This document shows, piece after piece, positions 6,485 to 13,169 of a stretch of 13,169 nt of DNA. The notes under the pieces were generated by a model, which did not search any database, was not told where the DNA came from, and saw only the letters and a program-made list of their open reading frames with translations. The first letter of the stretch is position 1. Every line of letters begins with the position of its first letter. This DNA comes from Spirochaeta sp. (GTDB lineage: Bacteria; Spirochaetota; Spirochaetia; Sphaerochaetales; Sphaerochaetaceae). Where the stretch lies: NCBI GenBank assembly GCA_020054965.1, contig JAIMZO010000019.1, forward strand, positions 1-13,169, in the 5' to 3' direction. The position numbers and the translations under genes were made by a program.

Positions 6485-6520
6485 CCGTCCCTTGGGACGG
6501 AAAAGGAGGCAACGCCTCCT
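6485..6520. repeat. Two tandem perfect hairpins in the tnpA leader
   Basis: CCGTCCC TT GGGACGG (6485-6500) is followed after three A bases by AGGAGGC AAC GCCTCCT (6504-6520), both with perfect 7-bp stems. The second contains GGAGG, a Shine-Dalgarno-like sequence, paired to CCTCC. IS200 elements are known to hide the tnpA ribosome binding site in a leader hairpin; something similar is inferred, although the nearest tnpA coding sequence starts more than 20 nt further on. Confidence 0.5.
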
Positions 6521-6573
6521 GAGTTCAGCTCTTGCCCTGAGGTATTGATACCTTTCATTCCCTCTCCTGCCAC

Positions 6574-6969
6574 ATGGTCTTCTGTCCCAAATACCGAAGG
6601 CCCGTACTGGCTGGACTCGAGGATGAGATTGGGACATTGCTCTTGGAAAAGGCAAAGGAGCTGGATATCCAGGTGCCTGGGATGGAGATCATGCCGGAGC
6701 ATGTCCACCTGGTTGTATCCTCAACCCCCGCATATGCTCCGCAGTTCGTGGTCAACCAGCTCAAAGGGTTCACTTCCAGAACATTGAGGCAGAGGCATCA
6801 ATGGTTGAGGAGCAGACTGCCGACACTCTGGACCCGTTCCTATTACCTTGGCAGTGTGGGAGCGGTCTCGGCTGATACTGTTAGGAATTATACCACCAAT
6901 CAGAAAAAACGTATGAGCACTATCATCTCCCGCCTAAAGTCGGGTGTCTTCTCATGCTCTTTCTTATAA
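6574..6969 (+). CDS. tnpA: IS200/IS605-family transposase TnpA (Y1, HUH), start codon lost or non-canonical
   Basis: A small single-strand DNA transposase. Numbered from the ATG at 6574, the HUH motif is His43-Val-His45 (MPEHVHLVVS) and the candidate catalytic tyrosine is Tyr106 (VRNYTTNQKK); LPTLWTRSYYLGSVG is the typical late motif. Relatives have 10-20 residues before VFCPKYRR that form the first beta strand. In frame these are present (IDTFHSLSCH, from 6544), but no ATG, GTG or TTG precedes them: an ATT is at 6544 and a TGA stop at 6538. Starting at 6574 would lose that strand. The C-terminus also reads on through the left-end hairpin to a stop at 6967. The gene is either crippled or begins at ATT. 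GAGG at 6539-6542 is too close to 6544 to be a good binding site. Confidence 0.75.
   Translation: MVFCPKYRRPVLAGLEDEIGTLLLEKAKELDIQVPGMEIMPEHVHLVVSSTPAYAPQFVVNQLKGFTSRTLRQRHQWLRSRLPTLWTRSYYLGSVGAVSADTVRNYTTNQKKRMSTIISRLKSGVFSCSFL
6929..6944. repeat. IS left-end hairpin
   Basis: CCCG (6929-6932) and CGGG (6941-6944) enclose an 8-nt loop. The stem shares TCTCCCGCCTAAAG with the right-end hairpin. It lies within the 3' end of the tnpA reading frame. Confidence 0.6.
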
Positions 6970-6970
6970 T
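6965..6970 (+). promoter_or_regulatory. Consensus -10 box at the IS boundary, possible rubredoxin promoter
   Basis: A perfect TATAAT lies 54 nt upstream of the rubredoxin start, at the inferred IS end. No good -35 is found 16-18 nt upstream, inside the IS. An alternative pair, TTGCCC (6975-6980) and TATGCT (6998-7003) with 17-nt spacing, would start transcription within the ribosome binding site and is less likely. Confidence 0.35.
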
Positions 6971-7023
6971 TATCTTGCCCCTTGTCATGAATGTCGTTAT
7001 GCTATGGGGAGGAGGAAACAACT

Positions 7024-7185
7024 ATGAAAGAGTACGAATGCGATCTTTGTGGGTATGTATATGACCCGAAAGTAGGTGATCCCGATAACGGAATCAAGCC
7101 CGGAACAGCCTTTGAAGATCTTCCCGAGGATTGGGTTTGCCCTCTCTGTGGAGCTCCTAAGTCTGACTTTTCACCCCGCGACTAG
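7024..7185 (+). CDS. Rubredoxin
   Basis: A 53-residue one-iron electron carrier, complete for the family. The iron ligands are Cys6 and Cys9 (CDLCGY) and Cys39 and Cys42 ([11 protein letters not shown]), with the conserved aromatic and [21 protein letters not shown] stretch between. The start at 7024 is fixed by GGGGAGGAGG (7007-7015) and by the family N-terminus; an upstream in-frame ATG at 6991 would add an unrelated 11 residues. In anaerobes rubredoxin passes electrons to oxygen, superoxide or peroxide-reducing enzymes and flavoproteins. It is followed by a terminator and lies beside flavoprotein genes. Its promoter lies at or within the IS end. Confidence 0.95.
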   Translation: MKEYECDLCGYVYDPKVGDPDNGIKPGTAFEDLPEDWVCPLCGAPKSDFSPRD

Positions 7186-7202
7186 TCACGTGGGTTTCTA
7201 AG

Positions 7203-7234
7203 AACGGGGGTGGGTATTACCTTCCCCGTTTTTT
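7203..7234 (+). terminator. Rho-independent terminator after rubredoxin
   Basis: AACGGGG (7203-7209) pairs with CCCCGTT (7224-7230); the loop can form a small inner GGT/ACC pair. A run of six T (7229-7234) follows. It lies 18 nt after the rubredoxin stop and ends one base before the ATG at 7236. Confidence 0.8.
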
Positions 7235-7247
7235 CATGTGCAGAGCG

Positions 7248-7688
7248 ATGCGTAGAGCACAGCAACTCACTGAGAAAGAGACTTTGGCCATTCTTGCCTG
7301 CCTTGGGGACGATTCCTACCCATATGCAATTCCCCTCAATTACGTCTACCTTGACAATAAGCTCTACATGCACAGCGCTCAGCAAGGGCATAAAGTCGAT
7401 GCCATTGCAAACCACAGGAAGGTGTCTTTCACCGTTGTAGGCCAGGACCGGATTGTAAGCAAGGAGTACACCACCTACTTTTCCAGTGTCATTGCCTTTG
7501 GAAAGGCACGATTAGCTGAAGGGGATGAGTATACAAGGGCCTTCACAGCTTTCGCTGACAAATATGCAAGCGACAGGCCGAAACAGGAACGTATAGAGCA
7601 GATCAGAGAGTGCAGGCAGGCAATCATCATCGCCATTGATATCGATCACCTCTCAGGCAAACAAGCAAAAGAGTTGTCTCAGAAGTAG
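7248..7688 (+). CDS. Pyridoxamine 5'-phosphate oxidase-like (NimA-type) FMN-binding protein
   Basis: A 146-residue split-barrel flavoprotein. Family marks are the N-terminal MRRAQQLT, the strand pair YAIPLNYVYLDNKLYMHSAQQGHKVDAIANHRKVSFTVV (about residues 28-67 with the HSA and G-K-D blocks at the FMN phosphate site), and a C-terminal helix. Members include 5-nitroimidazole reductases (Nim) and many uncharacterised FMN or haem-binding proteins; the substrate cannot be told. ATG 7248 fits the family start; ATG 7236 would add MCRA. Neither has a ribosome binding site, and the terminator of the preceding gene ends just before, so expression would rely on read-through or a promoter not recognised here. 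Its neighbours are a rubredoxin and a nitroreductase. Confidence 0.8.
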   Translation: MRRAQQLTEKETLAILACLGDDSYPYAIPLNYVYLDNKLYMHSAQQGHKVDAIANHRKVSFTVVGQDRIVSKEYTTYFSSVIAFGKARLAEGDEYTRAFTAFADKYASDRPKQERIEQIRECRQAIIIAIDIDHLSGKQAKELSQK

Positions 7689-7793
7689 CACATTATAGAA
7701 AACAAATAGTTACCTCAGAAAGAAAAACCTTAGTCCTTGCACACGAAGAATGAAAACCATAGTACATTGAAAAGAGATGAAAGGGAGGAATCT

Positions 7794-8366
7794 ATGGCAA
7801 TGTTGGAAGTTATTGAGAAGAGGAGAGCCTATCGTGCGCTCGATACAAAACCTATCGCTGAAGAGGTCTTGTTGCGTCTTGCCGAAGCAGCACACACCGC
7901 CCCCTCATCCATGAACAACCAACCATGGAGACTGGTGACCGTATCTGATGAAACAGTACTGGATAAACTCAAGGAAGCGCTGGCCCCTGGGAACTACTGG
8001 GCAAAGAAGGCCCCTGCATTGGTAGCGATGGTAACCAACAACTCCTGGGGAATGACCCTTGGTGAACGCCACTATGCCCCATTTGAACTGGGTATGGCAG
8101 CGATGGCGTATCAGCTCCAGGCTGTACAGGAAGGATTGTATGTACATCCTATCGCTGGGTTCAACGCTGATTTGGCAAAAGAAGTGTTGGGCATTGCTGA
8201 TGAAGACTCCATCATGGTACTGATGGTGGTAGGATACCCAGGAGACAGCTCCCACCTGAGTGAGAAACATTTGGAGAGTGAAAACGACAAACGCAATCGC
8301 CTTCCCTTGGAGAGCGTACATGCATTCAACCATTTTGATAAGCAACTGAAACCAAAGGGCAAATAG
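7794..8366 (+). CDS. Nitroreductase family protein
   Basis: A 190-residue FMN-dependent oxidoreductase. The start at 7794 follows AAGGGAGGAA (7781-7790) at ideal distance, so an upstream in-frame start at 7737 is rejected. Visible family motifs are RRAYRALDTKPI (residues about 10-21, FMN phosphate contacts), APSSMNNQPWRL (about 40-51, FMN site), a central hydrophobic helix (ELGMAAMAYQLQAV) and the VVGYPGD turn near the C-terminus. Enzymes of this family reduce nitro compounds, quinones or flavins with NAD(P)H; the natural substrate is not deducible. The gene converges on the MFS gene with 2 nt between stops and no terminator hairpin. Confidence 0.9.
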   Translation: MAMLEVIEKRRAYRALDTKPIAEEVLLRLAEAAHTAPSSMNNQPWRLVTVSDETVLDKLKEALAPGNYWAKKAPALVAMVTNNSWGMTLGERHYAPFELGMAAMAYQLQAVQEGLYVHPIAGFNADLAKEVLGIADEDSIMVLMVVGYPGDSSHLSEKHLESENDKRNRLPLESVHAFNHFDKQLKPKGK

Positions 8367-8368
8367 AA

Positions 8369-9682
8369 CTACTGAAGATGCACAATCTCCTGATTGATTA
8401 CCTCTTTGAGCCGCTCTTCTTCTGTGATGATCATCTTGCTCTCCTTAAGGAAGGTGCTGCCGATCATTGCAGCAGCGAGGAGAGCGGCCAAGGTGGCGAG
8501 CAACATGGGGGCATATTGCTCGGTGATCACGAGGGAGAAGACAAGAATGACTGCACAAGCAGCTTGGCTATAAAGTAAAAGCATTCCCTGGATGACCTCC
8601 TCGCTGATCCCCTGCCCCAATTCAGCAGCATACTGTGTCCCGATGGGAATAGCAGAGAGCAGGGAGAGCCCAACAATAGAGGAGCCAATCAAGGCAATTG
8701 CCTCACTGTTCAACAGTACTGCACCAATTTGCTGGCAGAAAACCAGAAGCAGGATACCCGGGATCGAACAGACATTGCAGAATACGAAGAAAAGTTTCCT
8801 CCGACGAAAACGGTCAGAGAGGGCGGGTAGTACTATTGCTCCCACCATCCCTCCTGCAAGCATGGCAATCCCCAAGAACCCATTTGAATCGGCAAAACCA
8901 AGGAACTCACTGATCTCATCAATCTTGATGAACAAGGTCATCAGTACACCCCAACCAATTGCAAAAATAATCATCAGCCCTCGGAGGGATGAAATGGCAT
9001 TGATCGCCTTGAATGAGGAACGGTAGTGTACCTTGTTGTTGCTAGGCAAAGCTGAAGAAGGAGTGGGCGGGTACTCCCGTATCAACAGTGCTGAGGCAAG
9101 GGCAAGGGTCGAACTGAGAATCGCATAGAAACGCATCAGCTCCTCAAAACCGCTTCCCCAGGAGGGATCATCCGCCTTGGTCACAACCAAGATCGGCGAG
9201 ACAATCATTACCACTACAAGTGATAAGTATTGACTGGCACTGGTAATACCCACAGCCATGCCGCGCTCGCGGATGGGAAACCACCGGCTGACAATCTCAG
9301 TGATACTGGTCAGAACCAACGCCTGCCCAACCGCAAGGATGAACTGGCCAAGGAGAACCAGAGAAAAGGTCGAAAGATAGATCCACTTGGTCATGGAGCC
9401 GAATATAATCAAGCCACTGGCTATCCATGTAGCCTTACGGATACCGAGACGGTGCAAGACATAGGATGCAGGGATGCTTGCAACCACAAACACGATAAGA
9501 TACGTCAGTGAGAGCAAGTCCACTGGACGAGCGTAGGTGAGTGTCAGCTGAGACGCATAATATTCATTTGCAACCCTACCAACAGGAGAGAGGTTCAGCC
9601 AATGAACCTCCACAGAAAGGATCAGGAGTACCAAAGAGAGGAGAATCAACCACCGGTAGCGATATGCCTTTACACTTTTCAT
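8369..9682 (-). CDS. MFS transporter
   Basis: A 437-residue inner-membrane carrier with about 12 hydrophobic segments. The first follows YRYRW near residue 8. Cytoplasmic loop 2-3 carries a motif A variant (LHRLGIRKATW) and the matching loop in the second half reads LPALSDRFRRRKLFFV, a clear motif A. The protein ends in a charged tail, EEERLKEVINQEIVHLQ. RWFPIRERGMAVG after the fourth or fifth segment is reminiscent of FLVCR-like and other organic-anion MFS groups. The substrate is unknown. The ATG at 9682 (MKSVKAYRYRW) is chosen because the 28 upstream residues are not hydrophobic and lack family character; AGGTGG lies rather far upstream. It is divergent from the second nitroreductase and may share its control. 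Confidence 0.88.
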   Translation of the reverse strand: MKSVKAYRYRWLILLSLVLLILSVEVHWLNLSPVGRVANEYYASQLTLTYARPVDLLSLTYLIVFVVASIPASYVLHRLGIRKATWIASGLIIFGSMTKWIYLSTFSLVLLGQFILAVGQALVLTSITEIVSRWFPIRERGMAVGITSASQYLSLVVVMIVSPILVVTKADDPSWGSGFEELMRFYAILSSTLALASALLIREYPPTPSSALPSNNKVHYRSSFKAINAISSLRGLMIIFAIGWGVLMTLFIKIDEISEFLGFADSNGFLGIAMLAGGMVGAIVLPALSDRFRRRKLFFVFCNVCSIPGILLLVFCQQIGAVLLNSEAIALIGSSIVGLSLLSAIPIGTQYAAELGQGISEEVIQGMLLLYSQAACAVILVFSLVITEQYAPMLLATLAALLAAAMIGSTFLKESKMIITEEERLKEVINQEIVHLQ

Positions 9683-9760
9683 ACTGTATAGGATAGACCA
9701 TTCCACCTGATTTGTATATCTCCACTGGAAGAAGTGAACACAGTAACGTATACTCTTTCC

Positions 9761-10546
9761 ATGCAAGAAACATTGGAACTATTGAATAATCGAAGAAGCA
9801 TCCGCGCCTTCCAGGAGCGGCCCATCGAGGAGGAGCATCTCTCGCTCCTGAAACAGGCAACCCTCCGTGCCCCTACAGCAGGGAACATGGCTCTCTACTC
9901 AGTCGTTGAAGTCAGCGACAGCGAGAAGAAGAAAATCCTTGCTGGGATATGCGACAACCAGGAGATGATCAGCAAGGCACCCTTGGTCTGGGTGTTTCTC
10001 GCCGACATGCAGAAATGGGTGAACTATTTCCATGAAAGCGGTGCTGTAGAGAGAGGGAAAGAGCAAATGAATGTCTCCTATCGCAAACCTGGCCTGGGTG
10101 ATCTTCACCTCTGCATGCAAGATGCAATCATAGCTGCGCAGAACGCAGTGGTGGCTGCAGAAGCACTCGGCATAGGCTCTTGTTACATCGGGGACGTCAA
10201 CGAGCAATTTGAGGACCTGAGAGACCTCCTGGAGCTGAAACAATACACCATACCGGCATGCATGCTTATTTTTGGCTATCCCAAAGGAAAAGGTCCCACC
10301 AAATTGACCCCCCGTTGCCCCGCCCCCTCCATCTTTATGGAAAACCGATATGAGGAGCCCCACATTGAGGAGTTGGCACATGCTTATCAGGAACATGAGC
10401 AACAGAGAAGGGCAACACACTCGCTTCCCTATGAAAACAAGGGAACACTCGCAGATTACTACTACCTGAGAAAGCACACCAGTGCCTTTATGGAGGAGAT
10501 GAACCGCTCAGTCAGTGTCATGTTCGACTGGTGGTGTGGAGACTAA
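9761..10546 (+). CDS. Nitroreductase family protein (with C-terminal extension)
   Basis: A 261-residue FMN oxidoreductase (270 from a GTG at 9734). Motifs: NNRRSIRAFQERPI (N-terminal FMN phosphate site), APTAGNMALYSV (FMN site), a central helix with AAQNAVVAAEALGIGSCYIGDV, and LIFGYPKGKGP. Beyond the core are some 65 residues rich in charge and tyrosine (ENRYEEPHIEEL... to the end), as in longer NfsA-like members. The substrate is unknown. It is not a close copy of the nitroreductase at 7794. No ribosome binding site precedes either start. TATACT at 9749-9754 lies 7 nt before the ATG, so a leaderless transcript is possible. The end overlaps the longest frame of the next gene. Confidence 0.88.
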   Translation: MQETLELLNNRRSIRAFQERPIEEEHLSLLKQATLRAPTAGNMALYSVVEVSDSEKKKILAGICDNQEMISKAPLVWVFLADMQKWVNYFHESGAVERGKEQMNVSYRKPGLGDLHLCMQDAIIAAQNAVVAAEALGIGSCYIGDVNEQFEDLRDLLELKQYTIPACMLIFGYPKGKGPTKLTPRCPAPSIFMENRYEEPHIEELAHAYQEHEQQRRATHSLPYENKGTLADYYYLRKHTSAFMEEMNRSVSVMFDWWCGD

Positions 10547-10587
10547 AAAACTTGCTTACTCCCTCATTTCCCTCTACCATGATAGCT

Positions 10588-12195
10588 ATGCCGTATTCAA
10601 TACTTCTGGTTGATGATGAGTCTGCTGTACGAGAAGGAATTCGCTCCCGCACCCCGTGGGAGCGGTATAACTTTTCGGTGGTGGGAGAAGCGGGCAATGG
10701 AATAGAAGCCCTTGAACTGGTTGAGGACCTTCATCCCGATGTCGTCATCACTGATATCAGGATGCCCTATCTTGATGGCATGGACCTGATCAAGGAAATA
10801 CACAATGCCTATCCTGCAACCACACTGGTAATACTCAGCGGGTATGATGAGTTCACTTACGCCCAACAGGCAATGCACTATGATGTGACCGAATATGTCC
10901 TGAAACCAGTCTCTGTCGATGATCTGTGTGTGCTATTGGAACGATTAGGCAATCGTTTGGATCAAGAGATTAAAAGAACACAGGACCAGGAAAGGCTGAA
11001 AGAGGTCTACCAGCAAGCACTCCCCCTTATCAGGGAAAAGTTTCTCCTCTCTCTTCTCACCACCACCCAAGCCACCAGTGACCAAAACCTGATCGCCAAG
11101 GCAAGGGAATATGGCCTTGATTTGGACAAGGATGAATTCATGGTAGCCCTCATCGAAAGTGACCACATCCAGAATGACCCGCTGCAGACATTGGCAATGT
11201 TTGAGGTAGTTGATGAGGTATGCAAGAAAGAGGGAGGGTCCCTGGTGTTCCAGTATGAAAACCAGATAGCCATAATCTTCAGTGCCAACGGGCATAAACA
11301 GGCACACTATGATTCAGTATTCAAGAAACAGACGTACCGAAAAGCTGAACAGGTCCATGCATACCTGGAGAAATACAACTTCCCTGTGGTGCTTGGAATA
11401 GGCAACCAGGTGCATCGACCATCAGCAATCGCCCAATCCTACAGACAAGCCCTGAGGGCTCTCAACTATAGTTCTTGTTACCCTGAGCAATCTCTCTTGT
11501 TCATCAGCGACCTGGAAAGCGCGTCCCCTGAAGAGCAACCCGGAGTTCTCCAGGAGCTGCAAGCCAATGTGGTGCTTTCGGTAAAAACAGGAAATGAACA
11601 GCAGGTAAGTGAAGCAGTTTCCTTTCTGTTTGGAGAGGCCCTCGCATCCCTCAGCCTTACCCAGATTCAGGAACTCGTCCTCTCCCTGGCCGTCTCGCTC
11701 CAGGATCTGGCTCATAGTTATGGACATACCATCTTCACCTTCTCAGAGGAAGAGGGAAGGAACCTCTTTGCAGAGCTCGCCTCGCTCACCACCCTGGGAA
11801 AAGCACGCCGGTGGTTCACCCATCTCTGTCTGGAGATCCGGGAGAAAATAGCCGGGCAACGGGAGAACTCACACATCCAGTTCATAGGGAAGGCAAAATC
11901 CCTGATAACCAAGCACTTCACTGAGTCTGGATTCGGCCTTGAGGAAATCTGCGAGATGATCGGCGTCAGCCCGTCCTACTTCAGTTCCACCTTCAAGAAA
12001 GAAGTTGGATTGAGCTTCGTACAATACCTGACTGCGATGCGCATGGACCGTGCAAAAGAATTATTGGTCAAGACTGAAGGAAAAACCTATGAAATTGCCC
12101 AGGCAGTCGGGTTTTCTGAACCCAACTACTTCAGCTTTAGCTTCAAGCGACATGTCGGGGTGTCTCCCAGCCAGTACAGACAGGCTAACCGATGA
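10588..12195 (+). CDS. YesN-like response regulator with AraC-type DNA-binding domain
   Basis: A 535-residue two-component regulator. Residues 1-120 are a receiver: acidic pair Asp9-Asp10, phosphoacceptor Asp56 (VVITDIRMP), Ser84 and Lys106 (YVLKP). About 130-420 is the poorly conserved middle region usual in YesN proteins, with a coiled-coil linker. From about 430 to the end are two AraC-type helix-turn-helix units (LEEICEMIGVSPSYFSSTFK and YEIAQAVGFSEPNYFSFSFK) and the closing GVSPSQYR motif. MPYSILLVDDE is the family start; ATG 10579 or GTG 10531 would add 3 or 19 residues, and none has a ribosome binding site. TTGCTT-N17-TACCAT (10552-10580) would start transcription at or near 10588. The stop overlaps the kinase start (ATGA), so the pair is co-translated. 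Confidence 0.92.
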   Translation: MPYSILLVDDESAVREGIRSRTPWERYNFSVVGEAGNGIEALELVEDLHPDVVITDIRMPYLDGMDLIKEIHNAYPATTLVILSGYDEFTYAQQAMHYDVTEYVLKPVSVDDLCVLLERLGNRLDQEIKRTQDQERLKEVYQQALPLIREKFLLSLLTTTQATSDQNLIAKAREYGLDLDKDEFMVALIESDHIQNDPLQTLAMFEVVDEVCKKEGGSLVFQYENQIAIIFSANGHKQAHYDSVFKKQTYRKAEQVHAYLEKYNFPVVLGIGNQVHRPSAIAQSYRQALRALNYSSCYPEQSLLFISDLESASPEEQPGVLQELQANVVLSVKTGNEQQVSEAVSFLFGEALASLSLTQIQELVLSLAVSLQDLAHSYGHTIFTFSEEEGRNLFAELASLTTLGKARRWFTHLCLEIREKIAGQRENSHIQFIGKAKSLITKHFTESGFGLEEICEMIGVSPSYFSSTFKKEVGLSFVQYLTAMRMDRAKELLVKTEGKTYEIAQAVGFSEPNYFSFSFKRHVGVSPSQYRQANR

Positions 12196-13169
12196 AGAGA
12201 GAGAAGCAACCGTACTCCATCATGACCCTCCTGACCTTTGCTATTGCGGTAGTCTCCATCTCCTTCACGCTCCTGATCTCTGCAATCCTTTACAGCCAGT
12301 TCTCTTCCCAGATCAGGGAAAATGCAACCGTCTCAACAAGAGAGATCGTTCGCCAGGTAAATGCCAACCTGAGTTACTACACCAATGACATTCTCACCAT
12401 TGCCACCTATGCCCGAGATCTTGCCAAACAGACGAATATACTTCCCCGGGAAGAGATTGAAAACCGGCTAAGGTCCATCGTTGACAGCCGCCAGGACATT
12501 GTATGCCTTGTCCTCTTCGACCTCGAAGGGGAGACACTGCTTTCCACCAGCGATGCCCCACGCCGTCCGACAGAGGAGATCATAGGCCAGACTTGGTTCA
12601 CAAGAGCGATCGGAGGAGAAGGAAACTTCTACTTCACCGGCCCTCACGTACAACAACTGTTCACTTCCAGTTACCCTTGGGTCATCACCTATAGCCAACA
12701 GATCAGCTACACCAACAAACAGGGAGAGCTCAGCCAAGGGCTGCTCCTCATTGACATGAACTTCTGGGCGGTAAGTGAGCTTTGCCAAAGTGCAAAACTC
12801 GGGTCCAGCGGGTATGTCTATTTCATAGACAATAACGGGAAAATCGTGTACCACCCGTTCCAGCAATTGATCAACTCAGATCTGTTCAACGAAGATCTGG
12901 AGTCAGTCCAGGAACACATATTCGGGACCTTCACCAATACATTTGAAGGAAGGGAACGCCTGGTCATCATCGATACCGTGAACAACGCCCGATGGAGAAT
13001 AGTCGGGGTTGCATACATGGATGAGTTGATGGCAGGGCTCGATCAGTACACCACCGTAATGTTCATCATCCTAGCCTTCTGTATCATCACCACCATTCTC
13101 ATTGCCCGTACTGCTTCTGCCTATATCAGCCGACCGATCAAGGAGCTGGAAAGGTTGATGAACAGTGTG
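12192..13169 (+). CDS. YesM-like sensor histidine kinase, N-terminal part (runs off the window)
   Basis: 326 residues are visible and the frame is open to the edge. After a short basic N-terminus there is a membrane segment at about residues 10-34, then an extracytoplasmic sensor of about 250 residues with dCache character (FYFTGPHVQQL, GYVYFIDNNGKIVYHP, ending near WRIVGVAYMDEL). A second membrane segment follows at about 286-306 and the start of a HAMP linker (YISRPIKELERLM). The His_kinase and HATPase domains expected of this family would follow outside. The sensor probably binds a sugar or other small nutrient, by analogy with YesM. The ATG overlaps the regulator's stop by 4 nt, and they form a two-component pair. 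Confidence 0.9.
   Translation, partial: MKREKQPYSIMTLLTFAIAVVSISFTLLISAILYSQFSSQIRENATVSTREIVRQVNANLSYYTNDILTIATYARDLAKQTNILPREEIENRLRSIVDSRQDIVCLVLFDLEGETLLSTSDAPRRPTEEIIGQTWFTRAIGGEGNFYFTGPHVQQLFTSSYPWVITYSQQISYTNKQGELSQGLLLIDMNFWAVSELCQSAKLGSSGYVYFIDNNGKIVYHPFQQLINSDLFNEDLESVQEHIFGTFTNTFEGRERLVIIDTVNNARWRIVGVAYMDELMAGLDQYTTVMFIILAFCIITTILIARTASAYISRPIKELERLMNSV

Larger units (their letters stand above)
5074..6965. mobile_element. IS200/IS605-family insertion sequence (IS605-like, divergent tnpA and tnpB)
   Basis: The element holds a leftward tnpB and a rightward tnpA, the IS605 arrangement. Both ends carry an imperfect hairpin, and the 14-mer TCTCCCGCCTAAAG is repeated in the same orientation at 5081-5094 and 6926-6939. 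There are no terminal inverted repeats or target duplication, as expected for this single-strand transposition family. The right end (tnpB side) is placed directly after the WYL stop codon. The left end (tnpA side) is placed near 6965 from the distance to the hairpin and a TTAT-like site on the minus strand; it is uncertain by about 10 nt. Confidence 0.8.

Noticed and set aside
5081..6939. 14-nt repeat TCTCCCGCCTAAAG as a possible CRISPR repeat
   Set aside because: Only two copies, 1.8 kb apart, each in an IS end hairpin; these are transposon ends.
6991..7023. Longer rubredoxin with an N-terminal [11 protein letters not shown]
   Set aside because: The extension would contain the ribosome binding site for ATG 7024 and is absent from the family.
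7737..7765. Possible promoter TTGCAC-N17-TAGTAC before the first nitroreductase
   Set aside because: Too few matches to the consensus in either box to list as a feature.
7737..7793. Upstream in-frame start for the first nitroreductase
   Set aside because: A strong ribosome binding site inside this stretch points to ATG 7794.
9899..10477. Leftward 192-codon open frame
   Set aside because: Antisense of the second nitroreductase, with no recognisable features.

Overview
The window comes from an anaerobic or microaerophilic bacterium. The gene set (rubredoxin, two nitroreductase-family proteins, a CoA-disulfide/persulfide reductase fusion, a SlyX-like protein, a WYL regulator, a YesM/YesN-type two-component pair) and the moderate base composition fit a free-living spirochaete of the Sphaerochaeta type. 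This is a judgement from gene style; no rRNA or other phylogenetic marker is present.

Layout. Positions 1-325 (minus strand) are the 5' part of a damaged group II intron: the intron 5' end and part of ribozyme domain I run straight into an internal fragment of the reverse transcriptase, which continues past the left edge. The intron sits 8 nt beyond a perfect 10-bp terminator hairpin (334-360). That hairpin ends what looks like a roughly 210-nt structured small RNA read leftward from a TTGACA-N18-TATGCT promoter (542-571); its arms are nested like a 6S-type rod. Positions 775-3723 form an operon: a short cysteine-containing MarR-family regulator with a perfect palindrome at its predicted transcription start, then an 835-aa four-domain protein (FAD/NAD disulfide reductase, rhodanese, TusA, DsrE-like) for sulfane-sulfur or persulfide handling. 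A convergent slyX-like gene (3727-3933) and a WYL-domain regulator (4105-5073) follow, the latter with a good promoter flanked by repeated GTGCAAAT sites.

Positions 5074 to about 6965 are an IS605-type element that begins directly after the WYL stop codon. It has an intact TnpB (RNA-guided nuclease family), a divergent TnpA with catalytic residues but no normal start codon, and end hairpins sharing a 14-nt repeat.

Positions 7024-10546 carry redox genes: rubredoxin, a pyridoxamine-phosphate-oxidase-like flavoprotein, a nitroreductase, a convergent MFS transporter and a second nitroreductase. The window closes with a YesN-like response regulator (AraC output) overlapping by 4 nt a YesM-like dCache sensor kinase that runs off the right edge. 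Such pairs usually control neighbouring carbohydrate-uptake genes, which would lie outside the window.

The least expected signal is the predicted small RNA at 326-535, on the strand opposite to the MarR operon, with an intron lodged just past its terminator.
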